Below are positions 40,001 to 51,349 of a stretch of DNA of 64,000 bases, piece by piece. The stretch is taken from the NCBI RefSeq assembly GCF_045679555.1, contig NC_092115.1, positions 36,650,728 through 36,714,727 of the forward strand, given 5' to 3'. Every line of letters starts with the position of its first letter. Within the stretch, counting starts at the first letter, position 1. The stretch comes from Salvelinus alpinus (taxonomy: Eukaryota; Chordata; Actinopteri; Salmoniformes; Salmonidae). Under the pieces are notes generated by a model. The model saw nothing but the letters and a program-made list of their open reading frames with translations. It was not told the DNA's origin and made no database searches. Position numbers and translations under genes: made by a program.

Positions 40001-40202
40001 TTAGCATTTACTGGGTTTTTAGGAACTTTAAAGAGAGACCTACGTGACGCCCTTCTCGCTGAGACAGGATCTCTGAAGCAATATATACAAACTTTCAACT
40101 ATGTAAGAACAAGCTTACCTTTTTATAGTTGTGTGGCCACATTTGTTTGCAAGATTGTCCAAAGAAACTATCACCAGCCCGGAACGTCACACGTCCCTGT
40201 CT
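37017..40202 (-). other. Non-coding interior adjoining a minus-strand LTR
   Basis: 3.2 kb lying just downstream (minus sense) of the primer site at 40203-40220. No minus-strand frame of 60 codons or more was found; plus-strand frames at 37990-38521 are Phe/Leu/Ser-rich translations of T-rich DNA. A GC-richer block at 39340-39920 could be an untranslated leader. No gag or pol motifs are visible. Confidence 0.5.
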
Positions 40203-40220
40203 CTCCTGGCAAGCTCGCCA
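40203..40220 (-). other. Candidate primer-binding site (tRNA-Arg-like)
   Basis: Minus-strand TGGCGAGCTTGCCAGGAG, five bases after the LTR end. It matches the 3' end complement of vertebrate tRNA-Arg(ACG), recalled from general knowledge, at 16 of 18 positions. Confidence 0.55.
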
Positions 40221-40225
40221 AGTTC

Positions 40226-40886
40226 TGTCGTGGAGAATCGTTTCAAAATATAACACTTACAAGAACTTGTGAATTCAATATAGGCTTTTAATACAAATAT
40301 ATCAGAAGCCTAGATGGTCCGCGGAACACACCCTTTCCCAGAGCACTGGCTCTGTATTTATACACACACAGCATATGAGTCCATTCCACATGTTTATGAA
40401 GTTACTTCCCTCAGGTCATCTGCCACCATTATCTTTTAGTTCAGGCTTCCTGCTTGTTCATGCCCAATAACGCCTGTATCCGCTCTTGATTAGATTACAA
40501 TGGTGGCAGGACCCTTTCGTGTCCTAAGAATGATATATGTACTATGTCTATAGTCCATCTGTTGGTCATTTGGCTGGCACCCTCCTTTGTGTGTCCCTCT
40601 GACCTCGGTATGTCCAGCTGTCCTATGCACTCATGGCCTTGCTTTGGTTTCCTGTCCTCTACAATAGACAATGCACTTTAAGTGTCGCCTCTTCCTCTTT
40701 ACCCTAAGCATTTATGGCCTTGACATAATATACTTATGTTTGTTCCTCTCTGTCTAATCCTTGGTTTCCTGTTCTTTCCATAATGGCAAATGCACTCGAG
40801 TTGCCTTCTCCTCTTGTGGTCTAATGTACACCTGTCTTTGCTCAATAGTGTCATATCTGTCTCTATATGTAACAATAACTACTACA
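40226..40886 (-). mobile_element. LTR of a minus-strand retroelement (partner LTR not found)
   Basis: Minus strand reads TGTAGTAGTTATTG to CTCCACGACA, a TG..CA unit of 661 bp. It has a TATA box (GTATAAATA at 40363-40355) and, about 65 bases further, ATTAAA as a poly(A) signal at about 40292-40287, then the primer-site candidate. Its outer edge splits the Tc1 transposase remnant at 40887. No second copy was found in the window. Confidence 0.65.
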
Positions 40887-41116
40887 CAAGCCTCCTCATT
40901 TTTCCTCCAAACATAACAATGGTCCTTATGGCCTAACAGTTCTATTTTTGTTTCATCAGACCAGAGGACATTTCTCCAAAAAGTACGATCTTTGTTCCCA
41001 TGTGCAGTTGCAAACCGTAGTCTGGCTTTTTTATGGCGGTTTTGGCACAGTGGCTTCTTCCTTGCTGAGCGGCCTTTCAGGTTATGTCGATATAGGACTC
41101 GTTTTACTGTGGCTGT
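40887..41116 (-). pseudogene. Sleeping-Beauty-type Tc1 transposase fragment (left part)
   Basis: Reverse complement encodes the first catalytic region of a Tc1 transposase ([25 protein letters not shown]; here the DNA RC of TTTTGTTTCATCAGACCAGA is visible), with HPVPHVQLQT-like remnants upstream. It is the same copy as 48575-48935, split by the LTR element at 41117-48574. Confidence 0.8.
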
Positions 41117-41912
41117 TGTCGTGGCTGAATCAGAATTAGTTAGGTAACATAGATAAATAAGATGTTTTATTTTATTCTTGTCATTAGAATGTCTTCTTTT
41201 GGACTATACTGTTGGCAGTTGCAGTTATCCCTTCTCAGCTAGGGCTTAGTCACTTGGGGCCCAGAGAGGGAAGAGGTCAGGCTTGTCTTCATATGTCAAT
41301 GTATCTGTTAAACCATGTGATGCTATGAAGAATATCAGAAGGGGAGGAGGACAGAATGGAGGCTTGTCTTCTTATGGGAATGTGTCTGTAACTATTGTAT
41401 GTCCCCTCTGAGGTTGCCCTTATCTTGACCTAGTATATGACCTAAGATGCTCACTGTCTTTTCTGATCTTGTCCAGGAGGGGGTGTATTTCAGATGGGAG
41501 TATCTAGAATTGACAATTAATATATGCCATTGGATGAGGTAATGTTTTGGTCCTAAGTGGTACCAAGAACAAGATTAGAATCTCGTCTAAAGAGACCAAA
41601 CTGAACGATAATTTATAGCTAATGCTATCTGGATGGGATACTCCTCTTTCAAGTAAAAGGTTCTTTGTAATGTTCCTAAGATCTGTTATTCATCATGTGA
41701 GTTGAGAGGGGTGTGTCTTGGCTACAAATGATACTAAGAATTGTTTTGTAAGCACTCTCAGAGAATTCATTTATAGACACTGAATTGATCTGAGAGTCAA
41801 AAAGGGCTATGGTGAAGCTCATATATAATTAAAGATGGACTTTATAATATAACTCTGACTTGTGTGTGGTTTGCTCTCTCAATGTTTAGTAATACAGGAA
41901 ATTATCACGACA
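41117..41912 (+). repeat. 5' LTR of the LARD-like element
   Basis: 796 bp. Starts TGTCGTGGCTGAATCAGAAT, ends ATTATCACGACA. It contains AT-rich CATATATAATTAAAG near its end, which could supply TATA or poly(A) functions. Confidence 0.92.
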
Positions 41913-41914
41913 AT

Positions 41915-41932
41915 TGGTGGCAGCGGTGGGAT
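41915..41932 (+). other. Primer-binding site, tRNA-Leu
   Basis: TGGTGGCAGCGGTGGGAT, two bases after the 5' LTR. It is complementary over 18 bases to the 3' end of vertebrate tRNA-Leu(AAG), as recalled from general knowledge. Confidence 0.8.
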
Positions 41933-42483
41933 GTGAATCTTCACTCGGTGACCGCTCCTGACGATCTAGGGAAATCGTGCACGAGGGATCCCTAAAACTT
42001 GGGATCTCAGGGAAACCACACTCGGGAACGAAGCAGTTGGACCAACCTTTGATCTGAGAGGCAGCGAGCCGAGTGGATACCACATCTCTAACTTAGTTTT
42101 TTTTAAAGAAAGAGGTGAGCGACCCACACACACTTGAAGTCGAGTTTTTAGATAAGCCTCTGTTACGTGGGCTCTGAGTGTATTCCTTTGAAAGAGAGGG
42201 TACCTTGGAGGCGTAAACAGGGCCGAGTCAGAGGAGAGTTTGTGGACTCAAAGAATACTCTGCTATTGTTCCCGACACTGAATTGATCACAGTGGGGATT
42301 GGTGCGGTCTGTGGGGGTGAGAGGCCAGGGTGACTGTGTGTTCTATGTGAAACATGGTACTTGGTTTAGCCCTATTGGAAGAAGGACCTCATTCTGAAAG
42401 TGTCTGTGTGACTGTCTAAGTGACCCTCAGAAGTGGTGAATTCCAATTATTTTAAATGTGCTAGCCAGGTATGCCCTGGGTTA

Positions 42484-42676
42484 CTCTGTGTGAGGATTTT
42501 GTTATGAGAATATCACTATGTAATATTTGTATAGCGTTCTGTGTGAGAGAGATTAGGTTGACTCTGTGTGGGTAACCTTTTAATTATGTTCTGATGTTCT
42601 GTGTGAGTATCGGACCAGTTCTGTGTGAACATCTGACCAATCCTGTGTGGGGGATCCTTAAAGTTCTGTGTGAGGA
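42484..42676 (+). repeat. Cluster of CTGTGTG(A/G)G motifs in the element leader
   Basis: Seven copies of CTGTGTGRG or close variants in about 200 bases, mostly preceded by TT or AC, with spacing of roughly 20-60 bases (for example TTCTGTGTGAGGAC, GTTCTGTGTGAGTAT). Further singletons lie upstream near 42335 and 42405. Confidence 0.7.
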
Positions 42677-43477
42677 CCTAAGCATTTCTTACGTTTTATA
42701 TGGATTCTGTGAATATATGAAAACATGATAAATTGTATGTGTGTATAATCGATTACTTGAGATTTGATAAAGTAATGCTGAGAATATAATTAGATACAAT
42801 TTAGACCACCCATTCGTAGACGTACGTAGGTTTTGAGTTGGTATCTTTAATGAATAATTTGATAAAGATGAGGTTTTAAGCACTATTTAACTAGTCTATA
42901 AAATCTGGGAAATTGAGCTCTAGAAACTGATTAGCGTGTCCACTTTTGGTTATTTTACCCTAACGATGGAACTATAAAACGCTTATTGGATTATCTCCAT
43001 CTGGGTACAACATTTGAAATAAAACTGCTCTTAAGGTCTGAAAAGGTTTCGTTTTTTTCTTCCCAGTATGAGAGGAGTTGTGGGATTTATTGAATAAACC
43101 GTTTTCCATAAAGTTACAGCGAATTAAAAGGGAATCTCGACGTAATTTATAATGTCGTACAAAGCCTAAGGTTTCCATCAAATTAATTATCATTGCGTGA
43201 TTAATGTGATGTAGTAAAGTAACGTTGCATGAGTAAACATAATCTACTTTTTTATTAAAAGGCGCAAGATCTGTTTCCTAGTCTATAAATGTCGATTTTA
43301 TTCTTTGACTGCTAATCTATTAATTTGGCATGGGAGAATCATAGCCGGAATAATGCTTGGACCTTTAAATTAGGGCTATTTTGGGGGGAATTGTCTCGAT
43401 AGTGACGTGTCTTGATAGTACGATTACAGACAATTGTAAAGTGGGTTTATTTGCGGAGAGTCTTAGTCATTCAAATA

Positions 43478-43549
43478 GCATTGGTGGTTCAGTGGTTAAA
43501 ATAGCTGCCTTCTAAACTTGAGACCCGAGTACGGTTCCCGGCAAATGCT
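43478..43549 (+). pseudogene. tRNA-Gly-like pseudogene inside the LARD-like element
   Basis: GCATTGGTGGTTCAGTGGTT matches the 5' half of a vertebrate tRNA-Gly. The 3' half GGTTCCCGGCAAATGC resembles its T arm and acceptor strand with a few changes. The acceptor stem has one mismatch, but the anticodon stem does not pair, so it is not a functional tRNA. Confidence 0.55.
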
Positions 43550-44339
43550 CTGACTAAATCTGAGTTTTTGATTGTAATTCAAATATTTGTATGTTTTGCC
43601 TGGAAAGATACGGTTGCTAGTGTTTGTATAAGATATAAACTGAACGTTTTAATAGCTTGTTTGGTTCAAATTGAAAGAAAGGATGAATTGAACTTTTTAA
43701 TAGATTGTTATTAAGGTTAAATTGATAGACTAATTCATAAAAAAATAATAGCGAAGCAAATTTCGATGCAAGACGGTGTCTGTTGCCTAAATGATCTGCT
43801 GGAATAATGTATTGAGTCATATTTAAATTACTATATCATAGAGGAGACAGTTACCTAAATTAAAGAAATTCTAAATAATAACGGAGAGAATGGCGATAGA
43901 GAGGTGCCCACCGAAATGTTTTTCATTCTTATGGATTGACTGACATATGTTATAAATTTAGCGGTACGTGTTATTTTTTAAAGTCTTGGACATTTCATAA
44001 GTGGGAAGAGGAAGAGAAGAGAAAGTTGTAAAGTTTGGTTTTAATCTTACGATAAGAGGTAAGACAACGTTGTTGGCAGAGGGGTATATTTTTGCCCAAC
44101 AGAAAGAAAGAAAAATAGGATATGTTAAACTGAAAGTGATTTAGGTGTGAGTAAGGAAACATTGTGATAATGTATTCTGATAGTTATTGATTATTGGTTT
44201 GATTGTTTAGGTAACACCAGTGAATATGAGCAAAAAGTTCATGTAGTCTAACATTGTAATCTGTTTCCATTACGTGGAACAATGTCAGGTCATTAACGTT
44301 GATTGCAGTTTGAGTAGTTTTTATTTTTTACAGGGACAG

Positions 44340-45240
44340 TGCATCATTAATCACAGTTGTGTGTGTCTAATGGCAGGGTATTCCAGACATGGGAAGCTCT
44401 CACACTGAAAGCAGATTGACTAAAAAGGTACTTTTCCTTAAGGGAACTATACAGTCATTTCTCATGGCGGATCTTGTGGATCTGTTGCAATACGGTTTGG
44501 GTTTTCTGTTTAACAAAAGTACTGAGAGAGAGGGAGCCTGAACATTTAGAATCTTGAATACAAGATAGGCGTCAGCATATTACATAAGATTTTTTCCAAC
44601 TCAGGAGCTTATGCATTCTATAGCTATTGGGTTTCCTATCAAGTTTGAGAGCCTGTTTGCAGAAGACTGAATGGGTATTAATGTTGAAAAAGCAAGCTTG
44701 GGCCATACTAGTAAGGTAGTATGTGAAGTGGGGGAGTATCATAGATTTTAATTATAGTTTGGTTACCTCTATATTCAAAACAATTTCATATGTTTTGGGA
44801 AATTAGCTAGGTTGAATTTGGTTATTTGAGCTTTTCTCCTGATACATAGACATCTGTCTCAGGGGAATCAGTTGTTTTCTTTGTGGGGAACATGCAGACT
44901 GTGTTTCATTTTATTGAGATGCAAACATGAGTCTCTGAGCAAGTTTGTCATCTGAACCATTATAGTAGTGTGTTCTTGTGTAGCTTGTTGTTTGTTATTT
45001 GCATGAATTTATCACTGTATTATCTGCATACTTTGGAACTTCAGACCCTGTACAGACAGAAGGAAGATCATTGATGTAGGAGCTGAACAGTATTGACCTT
45101 TGGGGAATGCAAACCTTGTGGATATGAGTGGGAAAAAGTTAGTTTTGATTTCTACGCTGATGAGACAGTGCCAACTTTTGAAAGATTTTAGATTTGTTAA
45201 AAAGATCAGGATAGTTTTTACGAAACATATCAACAGGTTG
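44340..45240 (-). pseudogene. LINE reverse transcriptase fragment (antisense within the LTR element)
   Basis: Minus strand near 45125-45000 reads an RT motif-B/C region: IPQ.SILFSSYINDLPSVC, then KYADNTVI in place of a YADD site, across frameshifts. Downstream sequence to about 44340 fits the remainder of a LINE 3' region. It is a dead insertion, older or nested in the interior. Confidence 0.65.
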
Positions 45241-47770
45241 AAATGATTAGATTGCTGATTAAAGGGGTTATGGGTTTGTTTATTTGTTTACTGTTTATTC
45301 TTTATTTTAGGTGTTGATTTTATTTAATTAAACATTGTATTATCTGATGTGTTTGAGTAGAATTCTTTCTTCCGGGACGGATGGAAGTTATCTAAAGTAT
45401 GTAAGTTAAAAGGAGACATGGGAGAACACGTCTACATTTTTATTAAATGCCTGGGATTAAATATCACTGGTTTCTTACGCTGAGAAATGTACTACATTTG
45501 CGACAGAGGAAAAATTATTACATTTAGATAGTAATGATATCAGGATAATTGTATCTAAGGGTAGCATGTTCACTTAAGCATACATATACATTGGTGTAGA
45601 TAAAAATGTATGATTAATGATTGGAGGAAGTACAATGGAATTATCACTATTTTTAGGTTTTATTTATAGTTAACTTAAGTTTTTGTGTGTTACGTTAAGG
45701 TTTGCAAATACACACACACAAAACATTTGTTATGACTAGTTGTTGGTGTTTTTAAAATACTAAGTTTGATTTGTTTTAAAATTTGTGTTAGTGCTAAGGT
45801 ATCTTAAAGGGGCACGCACGCACATGAAATTTTTATGAGTTTTGATTTTCTGAGTTTTTAAACACGTGAATTCTTTTGATAAAGGAATGTTCTGGGAACT
45901 GGGATACAACATGTAGATGTTTGACTATTTTTGTCATTTGTCTAATATAGTAAAAAAAAGACTTCTTTGAAGGGTTTTGTATGACCTATGACCTCTATCA
46001 TGACTTTCCGTTGTGGCTTGATCACCCTCATTGGAAATCCATTTGAAGAATGAATTTATGGTAATTTGTAATACTGATTTCAAGGTAATTTGTGTAATTG
46101 AAAAATACAGTTCTTAGGCTGTTTTAATTCTATTTTCCGATGACCATATGGATAAAAAAAAAAATCTTTGTGGAGTTTTTCAGAGTAGTGATTTTAATTT
46201 GATTAGGTTATTTGAAATTGTGTTTTATCTTTTGTACCAGTGGTAGTTTTGTTTTATACATTACTCTCATACTGAGAGATATGTGTTAAATAAAAAGTGG
46301 GGGAAGATTCAGTTCTTTGAGGTTTTGGATTGAAGTTTATATACACCTTGAGTGATATGTGAAGGAGTGTATTGTATTGTTGTGTTTGTTTTGTTCTATT
46401 CCCGAGGGGATATAGGTCTAACTTCCTGATCCTTTGGCTCTACGATGGAGTTAACAGTGTGATGGGGAGTATAAGCTAATTTGAAAGAATAGTTTCAAAA
46501 GAATGTGTGGATATTCTCTTTGAAATATGTTTAGAATTGTATTAAGAATAATTGGTAAAAGTAATAATTTATCATGTAATGAATGAACTGAACTAAACTG
46601 TTGTTCTGATCTGTTCTTTCGAGGTTATCATGAAAAGTGACATCAGACGGTATCTTAATACATGGAAGAGATAATTGAACCGAACAGTCTGTGTACCTCA
46701 AAACCCCCTCTAACTGGCTGAAGAAGAGTGACAAAGGTGTTGAAAAAGGCACTGTCTGGACCACTTCTACTGGGAGAAAGGAACCAAGCCAGAAATCGGT
46801 GTACAGTATTCGATCTAAGCTATCAACTGCTTTTCTCTCAGGAGTGTGAGAGGAGTCCACGTGGAGTGAGCATGGAGAGAGATCTGTTCTAAACTTTTCT
46901 TATGTTGCTGGTATATTGGTTGACGAATGGACAAGACATAATGAATGGTAAAGGTGAGACATTGAAATTGGGACATTATCATGGGCCATCCACTTTGAAC
47001 TGTAAAGTTATCTTAAGAACGAAAAGGACGCCAGAAGAATCAGTGCCTGAAGGAGGGGGTTGGTCAACTGTGCCATTAAAATTGTTTTAGACTTTTGGGG
47101 TATCAGGTTGATTGTAGAGGTCTACACCACGTAAAATTATAGTAATTTAGATTAAGAATGCATTAAGATACTGATCTGTATTATAAATCGTGATTAAAAA
47201 GTTAATAGTAGAATTATGGGATAATTATACTGAATGTTAATATGAATGTAAATTCTGCCAATATTGATGTGTGTCAAATTGAGTTTTTACTTTGAGTGAT
47301 AAGACCAATTTGAATCACTGAGCAATGTCATTCTAAATTTTGGTTGGATAATTAGTTGGGTTGAAGCTATGATTTGGAATATGAATGATTTCCCTGACCT
47401 ATTCTTTATTCTGGGCATAAGGACTTAGAGGGAAGACTGTCCTATATGTTGTGATGAGGCCTGTGTTTAGATACTGGTTCTCATGTAACTTAGGGAGCAT
47501 TTCTATGTTCTGTTTTTTATTTTTCTCAACAATGGATTATTCTGTGTGATTAAACCTGTGCAAGTCTGTCTTGTAGAAAAAAGGTTGTAAACTTAGTTTC
47601 AGAAGGAAGAAAGCTTACATATAAGCTAAAATACTTGACAATGAAGTGATTTGATTCTTTATTTTCTTTTAAATATTGATTAATTTTTAAAAATGCATAT
47701 ACTCTGCAACTACTGTTAGATAAATGTGTAAAGTTAATGTTCTGATTCTCCAGAAGGGACAGTGTCCCTT

Positions 47771-47780
47771 GAGAAGGGAA
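47771..47780 (+). other. Polypurine tract
   Basis: GAGAAGGGAA directly before the 3' LTR, in the position where plus-strand priming would start. Confidence 0.7.
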
Positions 47781-48574
47781 TGCCGTGGCTGAATCAGAAT
47801 TAGTTAGGTAACATAGATAAATAAGATGTTTTATTTTATTCTTGTCATTAGAATGTCTTCTTTTGGACTATACTGTTGGCGGTTGCAGTTATCCCTTCTC
47901 AGCTAGGGCTTAGTCACTTGGGGCCCAGAGAGGGGAGAGGTCAGGCTTGTCTTCATATGTCAATGTATCTGTTAAACCATGTGATGCTATGAAGAATATC
48001 AGAAGGGGAGGAGGACAGAATGGAGGCTTGTCTTCTTATGGGAATGTGTCTAACTATTGTATGTCCCCTCTGAGGTTGCCCTTATCTTGACCTAGTATAT
48101 GACCTAAGATGCTCACTGTCTTTTCTGATCTTGTCCAGGAGGGGGTGTATTTCAGATGGGAGTATCTAGAATTGACAATTGATATATGCCATTGGATGAG
48201 GTAATGTTTTGGTCCTAAGTGGTACCAAGAACGAGATTAGAATCTCGTGTAAAGAGACCAAACTGAACGATAATTTATAGCTAATGCTATCTGGATGGGA
48301 TACTCCTCTTTCAAGTAAAAGGTTCTTTGTAATGTTCCTAAGATCTGTTATTCGTCATGTGAGTTGAGAGGGGTGTGTCTTGGCTACAAATGATACTAAG
48401 AATTGTTTTGTAAGCACTCAGAGAATTCATTTATAGACACTGAATTGATCTGAGAGTCAAAAAGGGCTATGGTGAAGCTCATATATAATTAAAGATGGAC
48501 TTTATAATATAACTCTGACTTGTGTGTGTGGTTTGCTCTCTCAATGTTTAGTAATATAGAAAATTACCACGACA
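47781..48574 (+). repeat. 3' LTR of the LARD-like element
   Basis: 794 bp. Starts TGCCGTGGCTGAATCAGAAT, ends AAATTACCACGACA. Nearly identical to the 5' LTR. Confidence 0.92.
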
Positions 48575-48935
48575 CTATAGATACTTTTGTACCTGTTTCC
48601 TCCAGCATCTTCACAAGGTCCTTTGCTGTTGTTCTGGGATTGATTTGCACTTTTTGCACCAAAATATGTTCATCTCTAGGAGACAGAACGCGTCTCCTTC
48701 CTGAGCGGTATGACGACTGCGTGGGCCCATGTGTTTATACTTGCGTACTATTGTTTGTACAGATGAACGTGGTACCTTCAGGCGTTTGGAAATTGCTCCC
48801 AAGGATGAACCAGACTTGTAGGAACAATTACTTGTGTCATGCACAAAGTAGATATCCTAACCGACTTGCCAAAACTATAGTTTGTTAACAAGATATTAAG
48901 TGTCTTAAGTGTATGTAAACTTCCGACTTCAACTG
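48575..48935 (-). mobile_element. Sleeping-Beauty-type Tc1 fragment (right part of the split copy)
   Basis: Minus strand encodes transposase N-terminal pieces (SSLGAISKRLKVPRSSVQTI at about 48807-48748, then TAQEGDAFCLLEM-like). It reaches an inverted-repeat end CAGTTGAAGTCGGAAGTTTA at 48935, followed by TA. The first catalytic region of the same copy is at 40887-41116. Confidence 0.88.
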
Positions 48936-48957
48936 TATATATATACAGTATATATAT

Positions 48958-49447
48958 ATGGGGCATACAACAATCTCAGCTCTGTAGATTTTGCTGCGAA
49001 GAGACAGAATCACTTGATAATTTATTCAGATGTTGCTCCTATGTAGCTTGTTTCTGGTCACAGGTTCAGAAATGGTTAAAAAAAAATCACAACATTCACT
49101 TAAAATTAAGCAAAAGTCAATCAAACAAAAATATAATAATACTCGTTGTAAAGGTTTTCATCTTTACCTCACAATCTGTGGATACTATGCAATTAGAAAA
49201 GTTCAAAATGTATGTAAAACATCACAGCACATTTGAAAAATATATGGCACATGGAAACCAAACGAGGGTGGTCTATGGTGATAGGTGGGATGGGCTGAGA
49301 GTGGTTGTGGGGTGGGATTAAATACTTTATGTTCGGTAATGTATTATTGTTATGTGATTGCTGTATATAAAAGTACCATGTATGTCAAATTTGTATTGAA
49401 AAAGTATGTATATGTAACTGAAAAGCTGTAAAAAAAAAAAAAAAAAA
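48958..49447 (+). mobile_element. L1-type LINE 3'-end fragment with poly(A)
   Basis: Translates in part to the Cys-rich L1 C-terminus (CRFCCEETESL near 48980-49010, CCSYVACFWSQVQKWL at 49030-49078). A non-coding 3' UTR follows, ending in an A-run of about 17 at 49431-49447. It is 5'-truncated, as is normal for L1 copies. Confidence 0.75.
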
Positions 49448-51279
49448 GTTGCATGGACTCACTCTGTGCAATAATAGTGTTTAACATGATTTTTTAATGA
49501 CTATCTCATCTCTGTACCCCAGACATGCAATTATCTGTAAAGTCCCTCAGTCGAGCAGTGAATTTCAAACGCAGATTCAACCACAAAGACCAGGGAGGTT
49601 TTCCAATGCCTCACAAAGAGGGTTACCTACTGGTAGATAAAATAATTAAAAAGCAGACATTGAATACCCCTTTGAGTATGGTGAAGTTATTAATTACACT
49701 TGAATGTTGTATCAATACACTCAGTCACTACAAAGATAACGGCATTCTTCCTAACTCAGCTGCCGAAGAGGAAGGTAACCACTCAGGGATTTCACCATGA
49801 GGCCAATAGTGACCATAAAACAGTTACAGAGTTTAATGGCTGTGATAGGAGAAAACAGGATGGATCAACAACATTGTGGTTACTCCACAATACTAACCTT
49901 AATTGACAGAGTGAACAGGAAGGCTGTACAGAATAGAAATATTCCAAAACATGTATCCTGCAAAGAATTTTTCAAAGCAATTAACTTTTGTCCTGAACAT
50001 GTTTGAGGCAAATCCAACATAACCCATTACTGAGTACCACTCTCCACATTTTCAAGCATAGTGCTGACTGCATCATGTTATTGGTTTGCTTGTAATCGAT
50101 AAGGACTGGGGAGTTTTTCAGGATAAAAAAGTAAAGGAATGGAGCTAAACACAGGCAAAATCCTAGAGGAAAACCTGGTTCAGTCTGCTTTCCACTAGAC
50201 ACTGGGAGATAAATTGCCCTTTCGGCAGAACAATAACCTAAAACACAAGGCCAAATCTAAACTGGAGTTGCTTACCAATGTAACAGTATAACTTTATGGC
50301 GTCCCCTCGCCCCGACCCGGGCACGAACCAGGGACCCTCTGCACACATCAACAACAGTCAACCACGAAGCATCGTTACCCATCGCTCCACAAAAGCCACG
50401 GCCCTTGCAGAGCAAGGGGAACCACTACTTCAAGGTTTCAGAGCAAGTGACGTCACCGACTGAAAGGCTGCTAGCGCGCACCACCGCTAACTAGCTTGCC
50501 ATTTCACATCGGTTACATTCACCTCCCTTTCGACCTCCTCCTTTTCCGCAGCAACCAGTGATCCGGGTCAACAGCATCAATGTAACAGTATAACTTTAGT
50601 CCGTCCCCTCGCCCCGGGCGCGAACCAGGGACCCTCTGCACACATCAACAACAGTCACCCACGAAGCGTCGTTTCCCATCGCTCCACAAAGGCCGCGGCC
50701 CTTGCAAAGCAAGGGGAACCACTACTTCAAGGTTTCAGAGCAAGTGACGTCACCGACTGAAAGGCTGCTAGCGCGCACCACCGCTAAGTAGCTAGCCATT
50801 TCACATCGGTTACACCAAGAATGTGTGAATGTTGTGAATGTGAATGTTGCTAAGGGGCCGAGTTACTGTTTTGACTTAAATATACTGTCATATCTATGGC
50901 AAGACCTGCAAATGGTTGTCTAGCAATGATCAACAGACAATTTGACATAGTTGAATCATTTTGAAAATAATAATGTGCAAATGTTGCACGATCCAGGTGT
51001 GGAAAAGTGATTAGAGACTAACATCTGTAATCGCTGCCAAAGGTGCTTCTACAAAGTATTGACTCGGGGGTGTGAATACTTACATAAATTAGATATTTCT
51101 CTATTTAATTTTCAATAAATGTGAAAACATTTCTAAAAACATGTTTTCACTTTGTCATTTTGGGGTATTGTGTGTAGATGGGTGAGAAAATATATATAAT
51201 TAATCAATTTTGAATTCAGGCTGTAATACAACAAAATGTGGAATAAGTCAAGGGGTATGAATACTTTATGAAGGCACTG
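49448..51279 (+). mobile_element. Tc1-like transposon relic with nested repeats
   Basis: Residual Tc1 sequence with decayed transposase, right-end block GGGGTATTGTGTGTAGATGG, and a terminus GAAGGCACTG followed by TA at 51280. The left end is not visible. It is interrupted by the tandem tRNA-related repeats at 50280-50815. Confidence 0.75.
50280..50815 (-). repeat. Two tandem tRNA-related repeat units
   Basis: Units at 50280-50515 and 50581-50815 are nearly identical and separated by a 65-bp spacer. Each is bounded by GTAACAG and GGTTACA. The minus strand of each contains CCTGGTTCG(C/T)GCCCGG, which includes a Pol III B box (GGTTCG core), preceded by a GCGGTGGTGCGCGCTAGC head. It is a SINE-like or tRNA-derived salmonid repeat inserted in the Tc1 relic. 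Confidence 0.65.
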
Positions 51280-51349
51280 TATGTCAGTCACTGGCAGTCA
51301 CTCAATAAGCAATGTCACTTAATACATTTTTAGATTGAGAGAGCATACT

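Larger units (their letters stand above)
41117..48574 (+). mobile_element. Non-coding LTR retrotransposon (LARD-like), 7.46 kb, complete
   Basis: 5' LTR 41117-41912 and 3' LTR 47781-48574 are both about 795 bp, with TGTCGTGG..CCACGACA inverted ends (one base changed in the 3' copy). A primer site for tRNA-Leu follows the 5' LTR and a purine tract precedes the 3' LTR. The flanks are CTGT and CTAT, a 4-bp target duplication with one mismatch. I count only about ten substitutions and three 2-bp indels between the LTRs, so the insertion is young. Yet the 5.87-kb interior has no frame above about 110 codons and no gag, pol or env motif. It must have used another element's proteins. A minus-strand LINE scrap and a tRNA-like sequence lie inside. 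Confidence 0.9.

Noticed and set aside
46531..46860. 109-codon minus-strand frame in the LTR element
   Set aside because: Antisense to the element, no domain, no start support.
48520..48888. 122-codon plus-strand frame
   Set aside because: Antisense to the Tc1 transposase remnant and running into the LTR.
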